Below are positions 36,900 through 45,540 of a stretch of DNA of 64,000 nucleotides, one piece after another. Both the position numbers and the translations under genes were made by a program. The stretch comes from Streptomyces sp. NRRL F-5122 (GTDB lineage: Bacteria; Actinomycetota; Actinomycetes; Streptomycetales; Streptomycetaceae). Location: the NCBI RefSeq assembly GCF_001507435.1, contig NZ_LMWH01000183.1, positions 1 to 64,000 of the forward strand, read 5' to 3'. The notes under the pieces were generated by a model. The model ran no database searches, was not told where the DNA came from, and saw only the letters and a program-made list of their open reading frames with translations. Position 1 is the first letter of the stretch. Every line of letters starts with the position of its first letter.

Positions 36900-37100
36900 C
36901 GATGGGAATTCGGGCACGTAACGCGCACGAAGGACTGCGGAGTGTGCCGGAAGCGGACGCGGAGCGAACGGCGAGCGATGTACGCGCCGGTCGTGCGACC
37001 GCGTACGGCCTGTACGCGGTCGGCGGCTCAGGCCCGATCCCGCGCCGCGCGGGCCGCGCGCACGGCCCGGAACTCCTTTGTGTCCGCGCTCCCGGCGGCG

Positions 37101-38042
37101 CTAGGCCCCGGTCCGCAACACTGCGTTCTGCAACGGCTCCCCTTGTGCGAAGCGGTTCAGCTGCAGGCCGAGGAGACGCTTGACGCGGGGCCAGAACGCC
37201 GAGGTGGGGCCGCCGACATGCGGACTGATGAGCACGCCGGGCGCATGCCACAGGGGGTGCCCCTTCGGCAGCGGTTCGGGATCCGTGACGTCGAGGGCCG
37301 CCATGAGGCGGCCGGTCTCCGTCTCGGCCAGGAGCGCCCCGGTGTCGACCACCGGTCCGCGCGCCATGTTCACCAGCAGCGCCCCGTCCTTCATACGGGC
37401 CAGGAAGCCGGCGTCGACCATGCCCTTCGTCTCCGCCGTGAGCGGCGTGACGATCACCACCACGTCGGCTTCGGGAAGAAGTTCGGACAATCGGGAGAGA
37501 GGATGCACGTGACCGCGCGCCGTCTCGCGCTCGTGGCGCGCGACGCGCGCCACCCGCGCGACCTCGAACGGCACGAGCCGGTCCTCGACGGCGGCGCCCA
37601 CCGCCCCGTAACCCACGATGAGTACGGACCTGTCGGCGAGGGCGGGACGGAAGCCGGCCCGCCACTCCTCCCGGTCCTGTCCCCGGACGAAGTCGGGGAT
37701 CCCGCGCAGCGACGCCAGGATCAGGGCGAGGGCGAGTTCGGCGGTACTGGCGTCGTGCACTCCACGGGCGTTGCACAGCAATACCCCCTCGGGCAGCCGG
37801 GAGAGGCCCGGCTCGACGTGGTCGACGCCGGCGGAGAGCGTCTGCACGACGCGGACGGACGTCATCGCGGCCATCGGACGCACCGCGACCTCGCTCCCCT
37901 TCATGTAGGGGACGGCGTAGAACGCGCAGTCGGCCGGGTCCGCGGGATAATCCGGGCCGCCGTCCCAGTACCGGTACGTGAGGCCCTCCGGCAGCCCCTC
38001 GATCTCGTCGGTGCGGAACGGAAGCCAAACCTCGACAGTCAT
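37101..38042 (-). CDS. D-isomer-specific 2-hydroxyacid dehydrogenase
   Basis: 313 residues. An NAD(P)-dependent 2-hydroxyacid dehydrogenase of the GhrA/SerA-like superfamily. The substrate domain has the LSAGVDHVEPGL motif. The Rossmann loop is SVLIVGYGAVGAAVEDRL. Catalytic Arg, Glu and His lie in LVNMARGPVVDT, LDVTDPEPLPKGHPLW and ISPHVGGPT. There is no ACT domain, so it is not a serine-pathway enzyme; the substrate is open (glyoxylate or hydroxypyruvate are common). The ATG at 38040-38042 lacks a clear ribosome binding site. It is divergent from an aldo/keto reductase. Confidence 0.9.
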   Translation of the reverse strand: MTVEVWLPFRTDEIEGLPEGLTYRYWDGGPDYPADPADCAFYAVPYMKGSEVAVRPMAAMTSVRVVQTLSAGVDHVEPGLSRLPEGVLLCNARGVHDASTAELALALILASLRGIPDFVRGQDREEWRAGFRPALADRSVLIVGYGAVGAAVEDRLVPFEVARVARVARHERETARGHVHPLSRLSELLPEADVVVIVTPLTAETKGMVDAGFLARMKDGALLVNMARGPVVDTGALLAETETGRLMAALDVTDPEPLPKGHPLWHAPGVLISPHVGGPTSAFWPRVKRLLGLQLNRFAQGEPLQNAVLRTGA

Positions 38043-38117
38043 GCCCAGGAGGCTATGCGAAGCGTCCGGCACCGCATTCGTTAGGTTGGGGTGCCAGGAA
38101 AGGGAGGGCACGGCCAG

Positions 38118-39116
38118 GTGGAGCGCAGGACGATCGGCGCGGCGACGCTCGAAGTGGGGGCGGTGGGACTCGGATGCATGCCGATGAGCTGGGCCTACTC
38201 CGGTTCGCGGCAGCGCGGCGACGAGTCCGCACGCGCGGTGCACCGGGCGCTGGATCTGGGGATCACACTGCTCGACACGGCGGACATGTACGGGCCGTTC
38301 ACCAATGAACTGCTTGTGGGCCGGGTCCTCAAGGAGCGGCGGGCCGAGGCCTTCGTGTCGACCAAGGCCGGTCTGCTGGTGGGCGAGCAGCACATCGTGG
38401 CCAACGGCCGCCCCGGCTATGTGAGGCGCGCCTGCGACGCGTCGCTGCGCCGGTTGCAGACGGACGTCATCGACCTCTACCAACTGCACCGCGCGGATCC
38501 CGAGGTTCCCGTCGAGGAGACCTGGGGCGCCATGGCGGAGCTGGTGCGCGCGGGCAAGGTCCGGGCGCTGGGGTTGTGCGCCATGGGTGTACGCGGCGGA
38601 CGGCGGTCCGGGGCGCGGCTGTACGACGACACGATCCGGCAACTGGAGCGGGTGCAGCAGGTCTTCCCGGTGAGCGCGGTGGAGGCCGAACTGTCGGTGT
38701 GGTCACCGGAGGCCCTGAACGCGCTGCTGCCGTGGTGCGCGGCGCGCGGGGTCGGCTTCCTGGCCGCGATGCCTCTCGGCAACGGCTTTCTGACCGGCAC
38801 CCTGACCCCCGGCGAGGGCTTCGAGCCCGACGATCTGCGTGCCCGGCACCCGCGCTTCACGGCCGAGATGATGGCGGAGAACCAGCCGATCGTGGCCGGT
38901 CTGCGGGAGGTGGCCCGTCGGCACGGGGAGGACATCACACCCGCCCAGGTGGCGTTGGCCTGGGTCCTGGCACAGGGCCGTCACGTGGTGCCGGTACCGG
39001 GCGCCAAGCAGGAGCGCTGGGTCACGGAGAACGCGGCCGCGCCGGGACTGCGCCTGAGCCAGGAGGACCTTTCGGACGTGGCGGTCCTGCCGGCGGCCCA
39101 GGGCTCGTGGGACTGA
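38118..39116 (+). CDS. Aldo/keto reductase
   Basis: 332 residues, NADPH-dependent oxidoreductase with a TIM barrel. The catalytic tetrad is visible: Asp and Tyr in LLDTADMYGPFTNE, Lys in STKAGLL, His in YQLHRADPEVP. The phosphate-binding segment is VPVPGAKQERW. The closest families are AKR13-like reductases with unknown aldehyde substrates. AGGGAGG lies nine bases before GTG (38118-38120), which I chose over a GTG nine codons upstream. It is divergent from the hydroxyacid dehydrogenase, with 75 bp between start codons. Confidence 0.92.
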   Translation: MERRTIGAATLEVGAVGLGCMPMSWAYSGSRQRGDESARAVHRALDLGITLLDTADMYGPFTNELLVGRVLKERRAEAFVSTKAGLLVGEQHIVANGRPGYVRRACDASLRRLQTDVIDLYQLHRADPEVPVEETWGAMAELVRAGKVRALGLCAMGVRGGRRSGARLYDDTIRQLERVQQVFPVSAVEAELSVWSPEALNALLPWCAARGVGFLAAMPLGNGFLTGTLTPGEGFEPDDLRARHPRFTAEMMAENQPIVAGLREVARRHGEDITPAQVALAWVLAQGRHVVPVPGAKQERWVTENAAAPGLRLSQEDLSDVAVLPAAQGSWD

Positions 39117-39229
39117 GCCCTGATCCCCGCCTTCGGCGCCTGTGCACCACGATCCCGATCGGGGCGGCATGGAACCGTCCGGGGCCCGAGCGGTGTAGGA
39201 AAGGAAGAGGGCACCGCGTCGAAGGGACC

Positions 39230-40396
39230 GTGATCGTGCAACGTCGAGCTGTGACAACCGCGTTGGCCGCGTCCGCGCTGCTGCTGGCGGCGGGCTGCTC
39301 CTCCGGCGGCGGTGACACGCCGGGCGGTGGGAGCGTCTCCTCGAGCAGTACGGCACCGGGGCCCTCCGGCTCCCGGGAGACGGGCGAGCACACCCCGCCT
39401 GCGACCGGATCGGTCCGGGTGGTGCGCACCGTCGCGGCGGACCTCAAGACGCCCTGGGGCCTCGCACCGCTGCCCGGCGGCGGACTGCTGCTCGCCGACC
39501 GCGACGACGGCACCATCACACGGATCGACGACAGGACCGGCAAGAAGACGCTCCTGGGCTCGGTGCCCGGTGTCTCCGCGGCAGGCGAGGGCGGACTGCT
39601 CGGCATCGCCCTCTCCCCCGACCACGCCTCGGACCACCTGGTCTACGCGTACCTCACCACGGACTCGGACAACCGCATCGTGCGCATGCTGTACGACACG
39701 AAGAAGCCCTCCGGTGAGCAGCTCGGGGCGCCGGACACCGTCTTCAAGGGCATCCCGAAGGGAACGATCCACAACGGCGGCCGGATCGCGTTCGGCCCGG
39801 ACGGGATGCTCTACGCCGGAACCGGCGAGTCGGGCAACCGGGGGCTGTCCCAGGACCGCGACTCCCTCGGCGGCAAGATCCTGCGCATGACCCCCGAGGG
39901 CGAACCCGCGCCCGGTAACCCCTTCGGGGACTCGGTCGTCTACTCCTACGGCCACCGCAACGTCCAGGGGCTCGCCTGGGACGACAAACAGCGGCTGTTC
40001 GCCTCGGAGTTCGGGCAGGACACCTGGGACGAGCTGAACGCGATCAAGCCCGGCGACGACTACGGCTGGCCGATCGCCGAGGGAAAGTCCACCGATCCCC
40101 GGTTCCACGGCCCGATCGCCCAGTGGCGCACCGACGAGGCGTCCCCCAGTGGCATCGCCTATGCGGAGGGTTCCATCTGGATGGCGGGCCTGCGCGGGGA
40201 ACGGCTGTGGCGCATCCCGCTCAAGGGCACGCAGTCGTCCGCGCCGCCGCAGACGTTCCTGAAGGGCACCTACGGCCGTCTCCGCACGGTGGTCCCGGCC
40301 GGCGGCAACAAGCTCTGGCTCACCACGAGCAACACGGACGGCCGTGGCAACCCGTCCGGGACCGACGACCGGATCCTGGAGGTCGAGGTGTCGTAG
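39230..40396 (+). CDS. Secreted PQQ-dependent sugar dehydrogenase-like lipoprotein
   Basis: 388 residues. The N-terminus is a lipoprotein signal with lipobox LAAGC, followed by a Ser/Gly-rich linker. Residues about 65-385 form a six-bladed beta-propeller of the glucose/sorbosone dehydrogenase (GSDH) family. LKTPWGLAPLPGGGLLLADR opens it, then HNGGRIAFGPDGMLYAGTGE, YSYGHRNVQGLAWD and SEFGQDTWDELN, which carry the PQQ- and calcium-binding residues. It would oxidise a sugar at the outer membrane face. No PQQ synthesis genes are in the window. GAAGGG sits six bases before GTG (39230-39232). Confidence 0.88.
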   Translation: MIVQRRAVTTALAASALLLAAGCSSGGGDTPGGGSVSSSSTAPGPSGSRETGEHTPPATGSVRVVRTVAADLKTPWGLAPLPGGGLLLADRDDGTITRIDDRTGKKTLLGSVPGVSAAGEGGLLGIALSPDHASDHLVYAYLTTDSDNRIVRMLYDTKKPSGEQLGAPDTVFKGIPKGTIHNGGRIAFGPDGMLYAGTGESGNRGLSQDRDSLGGKILRMTPEGEPAPGNPFGDSVVYSYGHRNVQGLAWDDKQRLFASEFGQDTWDELNAIKPGDDYGWPIAEGKSTDPRFHGPIAQWRTDEASPSGIAYAEGSIWMAGLRGERLWRIPLKGTQSSAPPQTFLKGTYGRLRTVVPAGGNKLWLTTSNTDGRGNPSGTDDRILEVEVS

Positions 40397-40410
40397 AGCG
40401 GCGCCTCGGG

Positions 40411-43400
40411 TCATCCCGCCGTCAGTCGGTCTCCGGGCTCCGCCGGGAACAGCCGCAGCCGGTGCGCCAGCGCGGCGGCCTCTCCGCGGCCCGAGACGCC
40501 GAGCTTGGCCAGGATGTTCGAGACGTGGACGCTGGCGGTCTTCGGGGAGATGAACAGCTCCTCGGCTATCTGGCGGTTGCTGCGCCCGACGGCGACCAGG
40601 CGGAGCACGTCCCGCTCCCGATTGGTGAGCCCCAGCGACTCGGCGGGGTCCACCACCGCGGGCCGCGCCGCGGACGCCGGGGTGAGCCGGGCACGGCGTC
40701 CGAGCAGCGCCACCGACTCCGCGAGCGGCCGGGCGCCCAGGTGGTCGGCCACCGCGGCGGCCAGCCGCAACAGCTCCGCGGCGCGCTCACGCTCGTCCTC
40801 GCCGCTGCCCGAGGCCAGCAGCGACTCCGCGAGACGCAGACGGACACGGGCCAGGTCGTACGGGCGGTCCAGGGCCTCGAAGGCGGTCGCGACCTCCCAC
40901 CAGTCGCGCGGCGCACCGCAGCCCTGGGCGCGCAGCAACTCGGTGCGGACCCAGCGTTCGTACGCCTGCCACACCGGGACGTTCGTGGTGAGCTTCTTGG
41001 CGGTGTCACGGATCCGCTCCAGGACCCCGGCCCGGCCCGGCTCGGCCGCGGGCAGGCCCAGGGAGTCGGCCTCTGCGGTGGCCGAGGCGAGCAGGAGCGG
41101 CCACGCGTAGCGATGGGTGCCCGGGGGGAAACCCGTCGCCAGGGCGCCGTCGAGGGCGGCGCGGGCGTCGTCGAGGCGGCCCTGGGCGGCGGCGATCCCG
41201 ATGGCGGCCCGCACCAACGGCAGTTCGTGCTGCGCCATCGTGCCATGGGTGCCGAAGTGCCGACGGGCTGCGGCCAGTTGGCGCTCCGCCTCGGGCAGGT
41301 CGCCGCGGGCCAGCGCGAGCATCGTGTGGAGCGTGGCGCGGAAGCCGCGGGGCTTGGCGCTCTGGCCGACGCGCTCGGAGGCCGTCGCGGCCTCGGCGGC
41401 CTCGTCCCAGCGGCCGAGGGAGGTGAGGGACTCCCCCAGATTGCCCCACACCCAGGCCTCGGAGTCCGTCAGACCCAGCGTCCGGGTCAGGTCCAGGCCC
41501 TCGCGGAGCACCTCGACCGCTTCCTTGGACCGGCCGATGCTCTCCAGGTAGGACGGCAGGTTCACATGGAGGCGTCCCGCCACATAGGTGTTGCCGAGGG
41601 CCGCCGCCTGCTCCTTGACCTCGTACATCTCCACGAGCCCGGCCTCGATGTCGCCCGCCTCGACGAGGAGGCCGCCCAGGGTGAGACGGGCGTTGAGCTC
41701 GATGTCGCGGGCGCCCACCATCCGTGCGTACTCCACGGCGCGCTCGGCGGCCGACAGCGCCTCGGGGCCGGGCACGTGCTCCATCGACCAGCCGGCGACC
41801 GCGGCGAGCACCTCGGCGTGCACCTCCGACGGAGGCAGTCCGCGCACCAGCCCCTGAGCGGTGGTGAGTTCCTTCCAGCCGTCGCCGCGGGCCGTGTGCT
41901 GCACCAGCCGGGAGCGCTGCACCCAGAACCAGGCGGCGCGCAGCGGGTCCTCGTCCTCCTCGAGGAGGCGCAGAGCCCGCCTGGTGATCTTCAGAGCCCG
42001 CTCGCGCTCTCCGCTGAGCCGGCCCGCGACGGCCGCCTCGGCCATCAGATCGAGATAGCGCAGAGGGGTGGTCGCCGGATCGCAGCCGCAGGCCGGATAC
42101 GCCTCGGCGTGGTCAAGCGGGCGCAGCGCTGCCCGTACGTCGGCGGGGGCGACCTCCCACAGCTCCATCGCCCGCTCCAGCAGCCGCAGTTGCTCGGCAT
42201 GCGCGTGCCGGCGGCGGGCCTCGACGGCGGCGTCGAGGACCACGGGCAGGGCCTTGGCCGCGTCGTGGGCGTGGTACCAGTAGCTGGCCAGCCGGGGGGC
42301 GCGCTGGTCGGCCGGGACGAGTGCGGGGTCGGCCTCCAGCGCCTCGGCGTAACGCCGGTTGAGGCGGGAGCGCTCGCCGGGGAGCAGATCGTCGCTGACC
42401 GCCTCGCGCACCAGCGAGTGGCGGAAGCGGTAGCCGTCTCCGTCGGGCGTGGCGAGAAGGATGTTGGCGCCCACGGCGGCACGCAGGGCCTCGATGAGAT
42501 CGTCCTCCGCGAGCCGGGCCACGGCCGCGAGGAGGGGGTACTCCACCGTGGAGCCTCCCTCGGCGACGATCCGGGCGACCCGTTGCGCGGAGTCCGGCAG
42601 CTTTTCGACGCGGACGAGGAGGAGGTCGCGCAGGGAGTCGGTCAGGCCCGTGCCGCAGCAGCAGCCCTCGCAGCAGGCCACCGCCAACTCCTCGACGAAG
42701 AAGGCGTTGCCGTCGGACCGGGCGAAGATGTCGTCGACCTGGGCGGGGTCGGGTTCGGCGGCCAGTATGCCGGCGATCTGGCGCTCCACCTCCGCCCGGC
42801 TGAACCGGCCGAGCTCGATGCGGCGGACCGTGCGGAGACGGTCGAGTTCGGCGAGGAGGGGGCGCAGGGGGTGCCGGCGGTGGATGTCGTCGGAGCGGTA
42901 GCTGGCGACGACGACCAGGCGACCGCTGCGCAGGGTGCGGAGAAGATAGGCGAGCAGATGGCGGGTGGAGGCATCGGCCCAGTGCAGGTCCTCAAGGGCG
43001 AGGACGACGGTGCGGCGGGCGGCGACCCGCTCGAGCAGCCGGGCGGTGAGCTCGAAGAGACGGGCCATGCCCTCCTCGTCGTCCCGCGGGCCGCGCCGTG
43101 CCTCACCCAACTCCGGCAGCAGCCGGGCCAGTTCCTCCTCCTGCCCGGCGGCGGCCGCGGCGAGCTCCCGGGGAAGCTGCCGGCGCAGTGCCCGCAAGGC
43201 GGTGGAGAACGGGGCGAAGGGCAGCCCGTCGGCGCCGATCTCGACGCAGCCGCCGAGCGCGACGACGGCGCCCGCGCGCGTCGCCGCGGCTGCGAACTCC
43301 TCGATCAGCCGCGTCTTCCCGACGCCGGCCTCGCCACCGACGAGCAGCGCCTGCGGCTCGCCGCCGTCATCGGGCGCCCCGGAGCCGCCGGCGCGGACGA

Positions 43401-43470
43401 GGGCGTCCTGCAACGCCGTCAACTCATCGACGCGACCGACGAACACGGGGCTCACGGACCTGGTCTCCAC
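40411..43470 (-). CDS. Large ATP-binding LuxR-type (LAL) regulator with a cysteine cluster
   Basis: 1019 residues. A STAND-type ATPase lies at about 5-330: Walker A in LLVGGEAGVGKTRLIEEF and Walker B in VVLALEDLHWADAST. A TPR-rich helical middle (about 380-930) follows, and a C-terminal LuxR HTH (ESLGLTNRERDVLRLVAVG, RQIAEELFISPKTASVHVSN). An unusual cluster CCEGCCC occupies residues 266-272, right after FFVEELAVA. LAL proteins are activators of sugar use or antibiotic clusters, switching with ATP and ligand. I started at GTG 43468-43470 (homologues begin ETRSVSPVFVGR). The frame stays open far upstream, so the start is uncertain. Confidence 0.85.
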   Translation of the reverse strand: METRSVSPVFVGRVDELTALQDALVRAGGSGAPDDGGEPQALLVGGEAGVGKTRLIEEFAAAATRAGAVVALGGCVEIGADGLPFAPFSTALRALRRQLPRELAAAAAGQEEELARLLPELGEARRGPRDDEEGMARLFELTARLLERVAARRTVVLALEDLHWADASTRHLLAYLLRTLRSGRLVVVASYRSDDIHRRHPLRPLLAELDRLRTVRRIELGRFSRAEVERQIAGILAAEPDPAQVDDIFARSDGNAFFVEELAVACCEGCCCGTGLTDSLRDLLLVRVEKLPDSAQRVARIVAEGGSTVEYPLLAAVARLAEDDLIEALRAAVGANILLATPDGDGYRFRHSLVREAVSDDLLPGERSRLNRRYAEALEADPALVPADQRAPRLASYWYHAHDAAKALPVVLDAAVEARRRHAHAEQLRLLERAMELWEVAPADVRAALRPLDHAEAYPACGCDPATTPLRYLDLMAEAAVAGRLSGERERALKITRRALRLLEEDEDPLRAAWFWVQRSRLVQHTARGDGWKELTTAQGLVRGLPPSEVHAEVLAAVAGWSMEHVPGPEALSAAERAVEYARMVGARDIELNARLTLGGLLVEAGDIEAGLVEMYEVKEQAAALGNTYVAGRLHVNLPSYLESIGRSKEAVEVLREGLDLTRTLGLTDSEAWVWGNLGESLTSLGRWDEAAEAATASERVGQSAKPRGFRATLHTMLALARGDLPEAERQLAAARRHFGTHGTMAQHELPLVRAAIGIAAAQGRLDDARAALDGALATGFPPGTHRYAWPLLLASATAEADSLGLPAAEPGRAGVLERIRDTAKKLTTNVPVWQAYERWVRTELLRAQGCGAPRDWWEVATAFEALDRPYDLARVRLRLAESLLASGSGEDERERAAELLRLAAAVADHLGARPLAESVALLGRRARLTPASAARPAVVDPAESLGLTNRERDVLRLVAVGRSNRQIAEELFISPKTASVHVSNILAKLGVSGRGEAAALAHRLRLFPAEPGDRLTAG

Positions 43471-43943
43471 GCTCCCGAGGATGACACGCGCGTCCGACAG
43501 TGCGGCACCGAATATCGCCGCCTGCCCATCGGGCACGGGGGACCGCGGCGCCGGAAGGCGTGAAGCGTTGCCCCGCGTCTGCGGATCCGGGGCGGGGGCG
43601 AGCGGCGGTACCCGCACCGCGGACGATTTCCTCGGTTCGGCGTTCAGGCCGGCCCGGGTACGGGCCGTCAGCGCATCCGGCACCCGGACCGCGGTGGACG
43701 CGGCATCGCCGTCGGCCGGCTTCGGCATCGCTGTGTGTCCCTCGGGAACCGCCGCCGCGGAGCCGGTCGCGGCCGGGTGCGGCCCCTGCCGTGGCGCCCG
43801 GGCGGTCGACCCGCTCGCCGCCGGGGCTCGGCCCGGGCCGGCCGCCCGGGTCCTCGCGGGCTTCTCCGGATACGGACGGCCGTCCCCCGTGCGGCCGTCC
43901 GCGGGGAGCGCGGCGCGCAGGTCGCCGCCCTCCCGCCGCGCGT
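43471..43943. other. 473-bp region upstream of the LAL regulator
   Basis: The LAL frame is open through this stretch but encodes proline/arginine/alanine-rich sequence without recognisable domains. Other strands are similar. I see no independent gene; it may be leader, or an N-terminal extension of the LAL protein. Confidence 0.4.
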
Positions 43944-44132
43944 TCACGCGGTGCGGGGCGCACGGCGGGACCGATGCCGGTCGTGGCCGTGATCCCGGCC
44001 CTCCCCTTCTGATTCCCGGGCGGCCCTGCGGGCGACGCGGCGCCCGCGCGTTGCTTCCCGGCTGAGCCGATGGCGCTCCGCCTCGCGGATGAGCTCGGCG
44101 GTGCGGATGCGGTGCAGTTCGTACTCGAACAC
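43944..44132 (-). CDS. Small highly charged protein, 62 residues
   Basis: Starts at GTG (44130-44132) with GGGGGAAG seven bases upstream. The sequence opens MFEYELHRIRTAELIREAE (reading GTG as Met) and continues as an arginine-rich helix (LSREATRGRRVARRAARE) with a histidine/arginine tail. The FEYELxxxRxAELIRxAExxRL pattern is, as far as I recall, common in small streptomycete proteins of unknown function. It is probably one long amphipathic helix. It lies upstream of the LAL gene in the same direction. Confidence 0.6.
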   Translation of the reverse strand: MFEYELHRIRTAELIREAERHRLSREATRGRRVARRAARESEGEGRDHGHDRHRSRRAPRTA

Positions 44133-44274
44133 GGTTCTTCCCCCAGGACGGATCAATGGGCGACCTCGCTCTTTGCGAGGCCTCAACCCTCGTCCCCCAG
44201 GGGGGTCCGCCACATCGGGAGGGTTCCGCATCTTCCGCGGTGCGCGGGGGCCTTAGAGACGCGAAGGGGGTCGC

Positions 44275-44305
44275 AGGGCCTGCGTAAGGATGCGACGCAG
44301 GCCCT
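44275..44305 (-). terminator. Terminator downstream of the acidic membrane protein gene
   Basis: AGGGCCTGCGT (44275-44285) pairs perfectly with ACGCAGGCCCT (44295-44305), with a 9-base loop, 24 bp after the stop at 44330. Confidence 0.7.
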
Positions 44306-44329
44306 AGGACCCCTCCGGTCCGTCCCGGC

Positions 44330-44929
44330 TCAGCCGGCGGACGGCAGTCCGAGCAGGACGTCGGTGTACTTGAGGACGGCCAGGAGCAGGCCGACGACGC
44401 CCAGGGCCACACCCGCCCAGGCGGCCGACTTGATCCACGGCGCCTGCGGCCGGCCCGGCGCGCCGAACGCCGGGCGGGCGAGGACCACGACACCCACGAG
44501 CAGCGCGGCCAGTGCGAACACGCCGCCCCACAGCGCGGTGGCCTGCCAGGCGTCGCCGTACACCGCCTGGATCTGCTTGGCGACGCTCGCCGAGGACGAG
44601 GTCTGCAGCTGGCCCACGAGCGTCTCGCGGGCGGCGGCCACGGTGCCCATCCAGCTACCGGTCAGCGAGACGACGCCGAGGCCTGCGGACACCACCGCTC
44701 CGGCGCCCTGTCCCACCCCCGACTGCCCCTCGGAGGCGGCCTCCTCGGGCGCGAGTTCCTCGGGCGCGGTCTCCTCGGGGGCCGTCTCCTCGGACACGAC
44801 CTCGTTCGCGGGCTTCTCGCCCGTGTCGCCGGCGGTTTCCCCGGCCTCGGTGGCGTTCACCTTGTCCTCGTCGTTCGTCGTCTCGGCGCCGGTCTCGATC
44901 CCGGCCTCGTCAACTGTCTTGGTTCCCAT
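44330..44929 (-). CDS. Membrane protein with acidic low-complexity N-terminus
   Basis: 199 residues. Residues 1-70 are acidic with repeated EETAPEE units. Residues 75-125 are small-residue rich. Two transmembrane helices follow (about 135-155, LWGGVFALAALLVGVVVL, and about 172-192, WAGVALGVVGLLLAVLKY). The sequence is not assignable to a functional family by eye. The ATG at 44927-44929 was chosen because upstream residues are arginine-rich and unlike the rest. It lies 35 bp downstream of the GNAT gene, so it may be in the MMPL-GNAT transcript. Confidence 0.75.
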   Translation of the reverse strand: MGTKTVDEAGIETGAETTNDEDKVNATEAGETAGDTGEKPANEVVSEETAPEETAPEELAPEEAASEGQSGVGQGAGAVVSAGLGVVSLTGSWMGTVAAARETLVGQLQTSSSASVAKQIQAVYGDAWQATALWGGVFALAALLVGVVVLARPAFGAPGRPQAPWIKSAAWAGVALGVVGLLLAVLKYTDVLLGLPSAG

Positions 44930-44964
44930 GCCTCGCACCGTACGGACGCTGTCTGAGAGGTCTC

Positions 44965-45540
44965 TTAATGATCGTCGCGGGCGTCTTGCGCGCGTGCCGC
45001 CCGCCACTCGGGCGCGAGCACCGACCACACCTCGGTGTCCTGGCGTACTCCGCGGTAGAGGAACCTCTGCCGCAGCACGCCGTCACGACTCATGCCCAGC
45101 CGCCGCGCCACATTGATGCTCGGAATGTTGGCGGACGACGCGTACCACTCCACACGCTGGATGCCGCGCTCGTCAATCGCCCAGTCGATGAGCACCCGCA
45201 TCGCGCGTGTCACCAGACCCCTCCCGGTCCCGTCGGGCTCCAGCCAGCAGCCGACCTCGCAGGTGCCGCCCGCCGCGTCGAAGACGCGGAAGAGCACGCC
45301 CCCGACCAGCTTCCCCTCCAGCCACAGCCCGTGCAGGCTTCCCCCGTCGGCGGCACGCTTGTCCGCGTACGACTGCAGGATCTCCCTGGCGGAGGCCACG
45401 TCCGTGGCGCCCGCCCCGAACGGGATGTGCTCGGTGACGAAGTCCCGCCCGCGGTCCAGGTGCGCCAGGAACTCCTCGGCGTGCCACGGTTCCAGCGGAC
45501 GCAGTTCGGCCCTGTCGTCACCCAGGGATATCTCGTACAT
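44965..45540 (-). CDS. GNAT-family N-acetyltransferase (RimJ/RimL-like)
   Basis: 191 residues. The N-terminus has the RimJ-like ELRPLEPWHAEEFLAHLDRG. The acetyl-CoA loop is LEPDGTGRGLVTRAMRVLIDWA and the acceptor half has VEWYASSANIPSINVARRLG, typical of Acetyltransf_3. It likely acetylates ribosomal-protein N-termini or small molecules. AAGGAG and GAGG precede the ATG (45538-45540). The gene overlaps the end of the MMPL gene by 23 bp, showing translational coupling. Confidence 0.9.
   Translation of the reverse strand: MYEISLGDDRAELRPLEPWHAEEFLAHLDRGRDFVTEHIPFGAGATDVASAREILQSYADKRAADGGSLHGLWLEGKLVGGVLFRVFDAAGGTCEVGCWLEPDGTGRGLVTRAMRVLIDWAIDERGIQRVEWYASSANIPSINVARRLGMSRDGVLRQRFLYRGVRQDTEVWSVLAPEWRAARAQDARDDH

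Noticed and set aside
36902..37183. 93-codon plus-strand frame upstream of cdgC
   Set aside because: Overlaps the 3' end of the hydroxyacid dehydrogenase and has no homology or ribosome binding site.
43471..44493. N-terminal extension of the LAL protein to about 1360 residues
   Set aside because: The extra residues are Pro/Arg-rich, overlap a better-supported small gene, and family homology starts at the GTG at 43468-43470.
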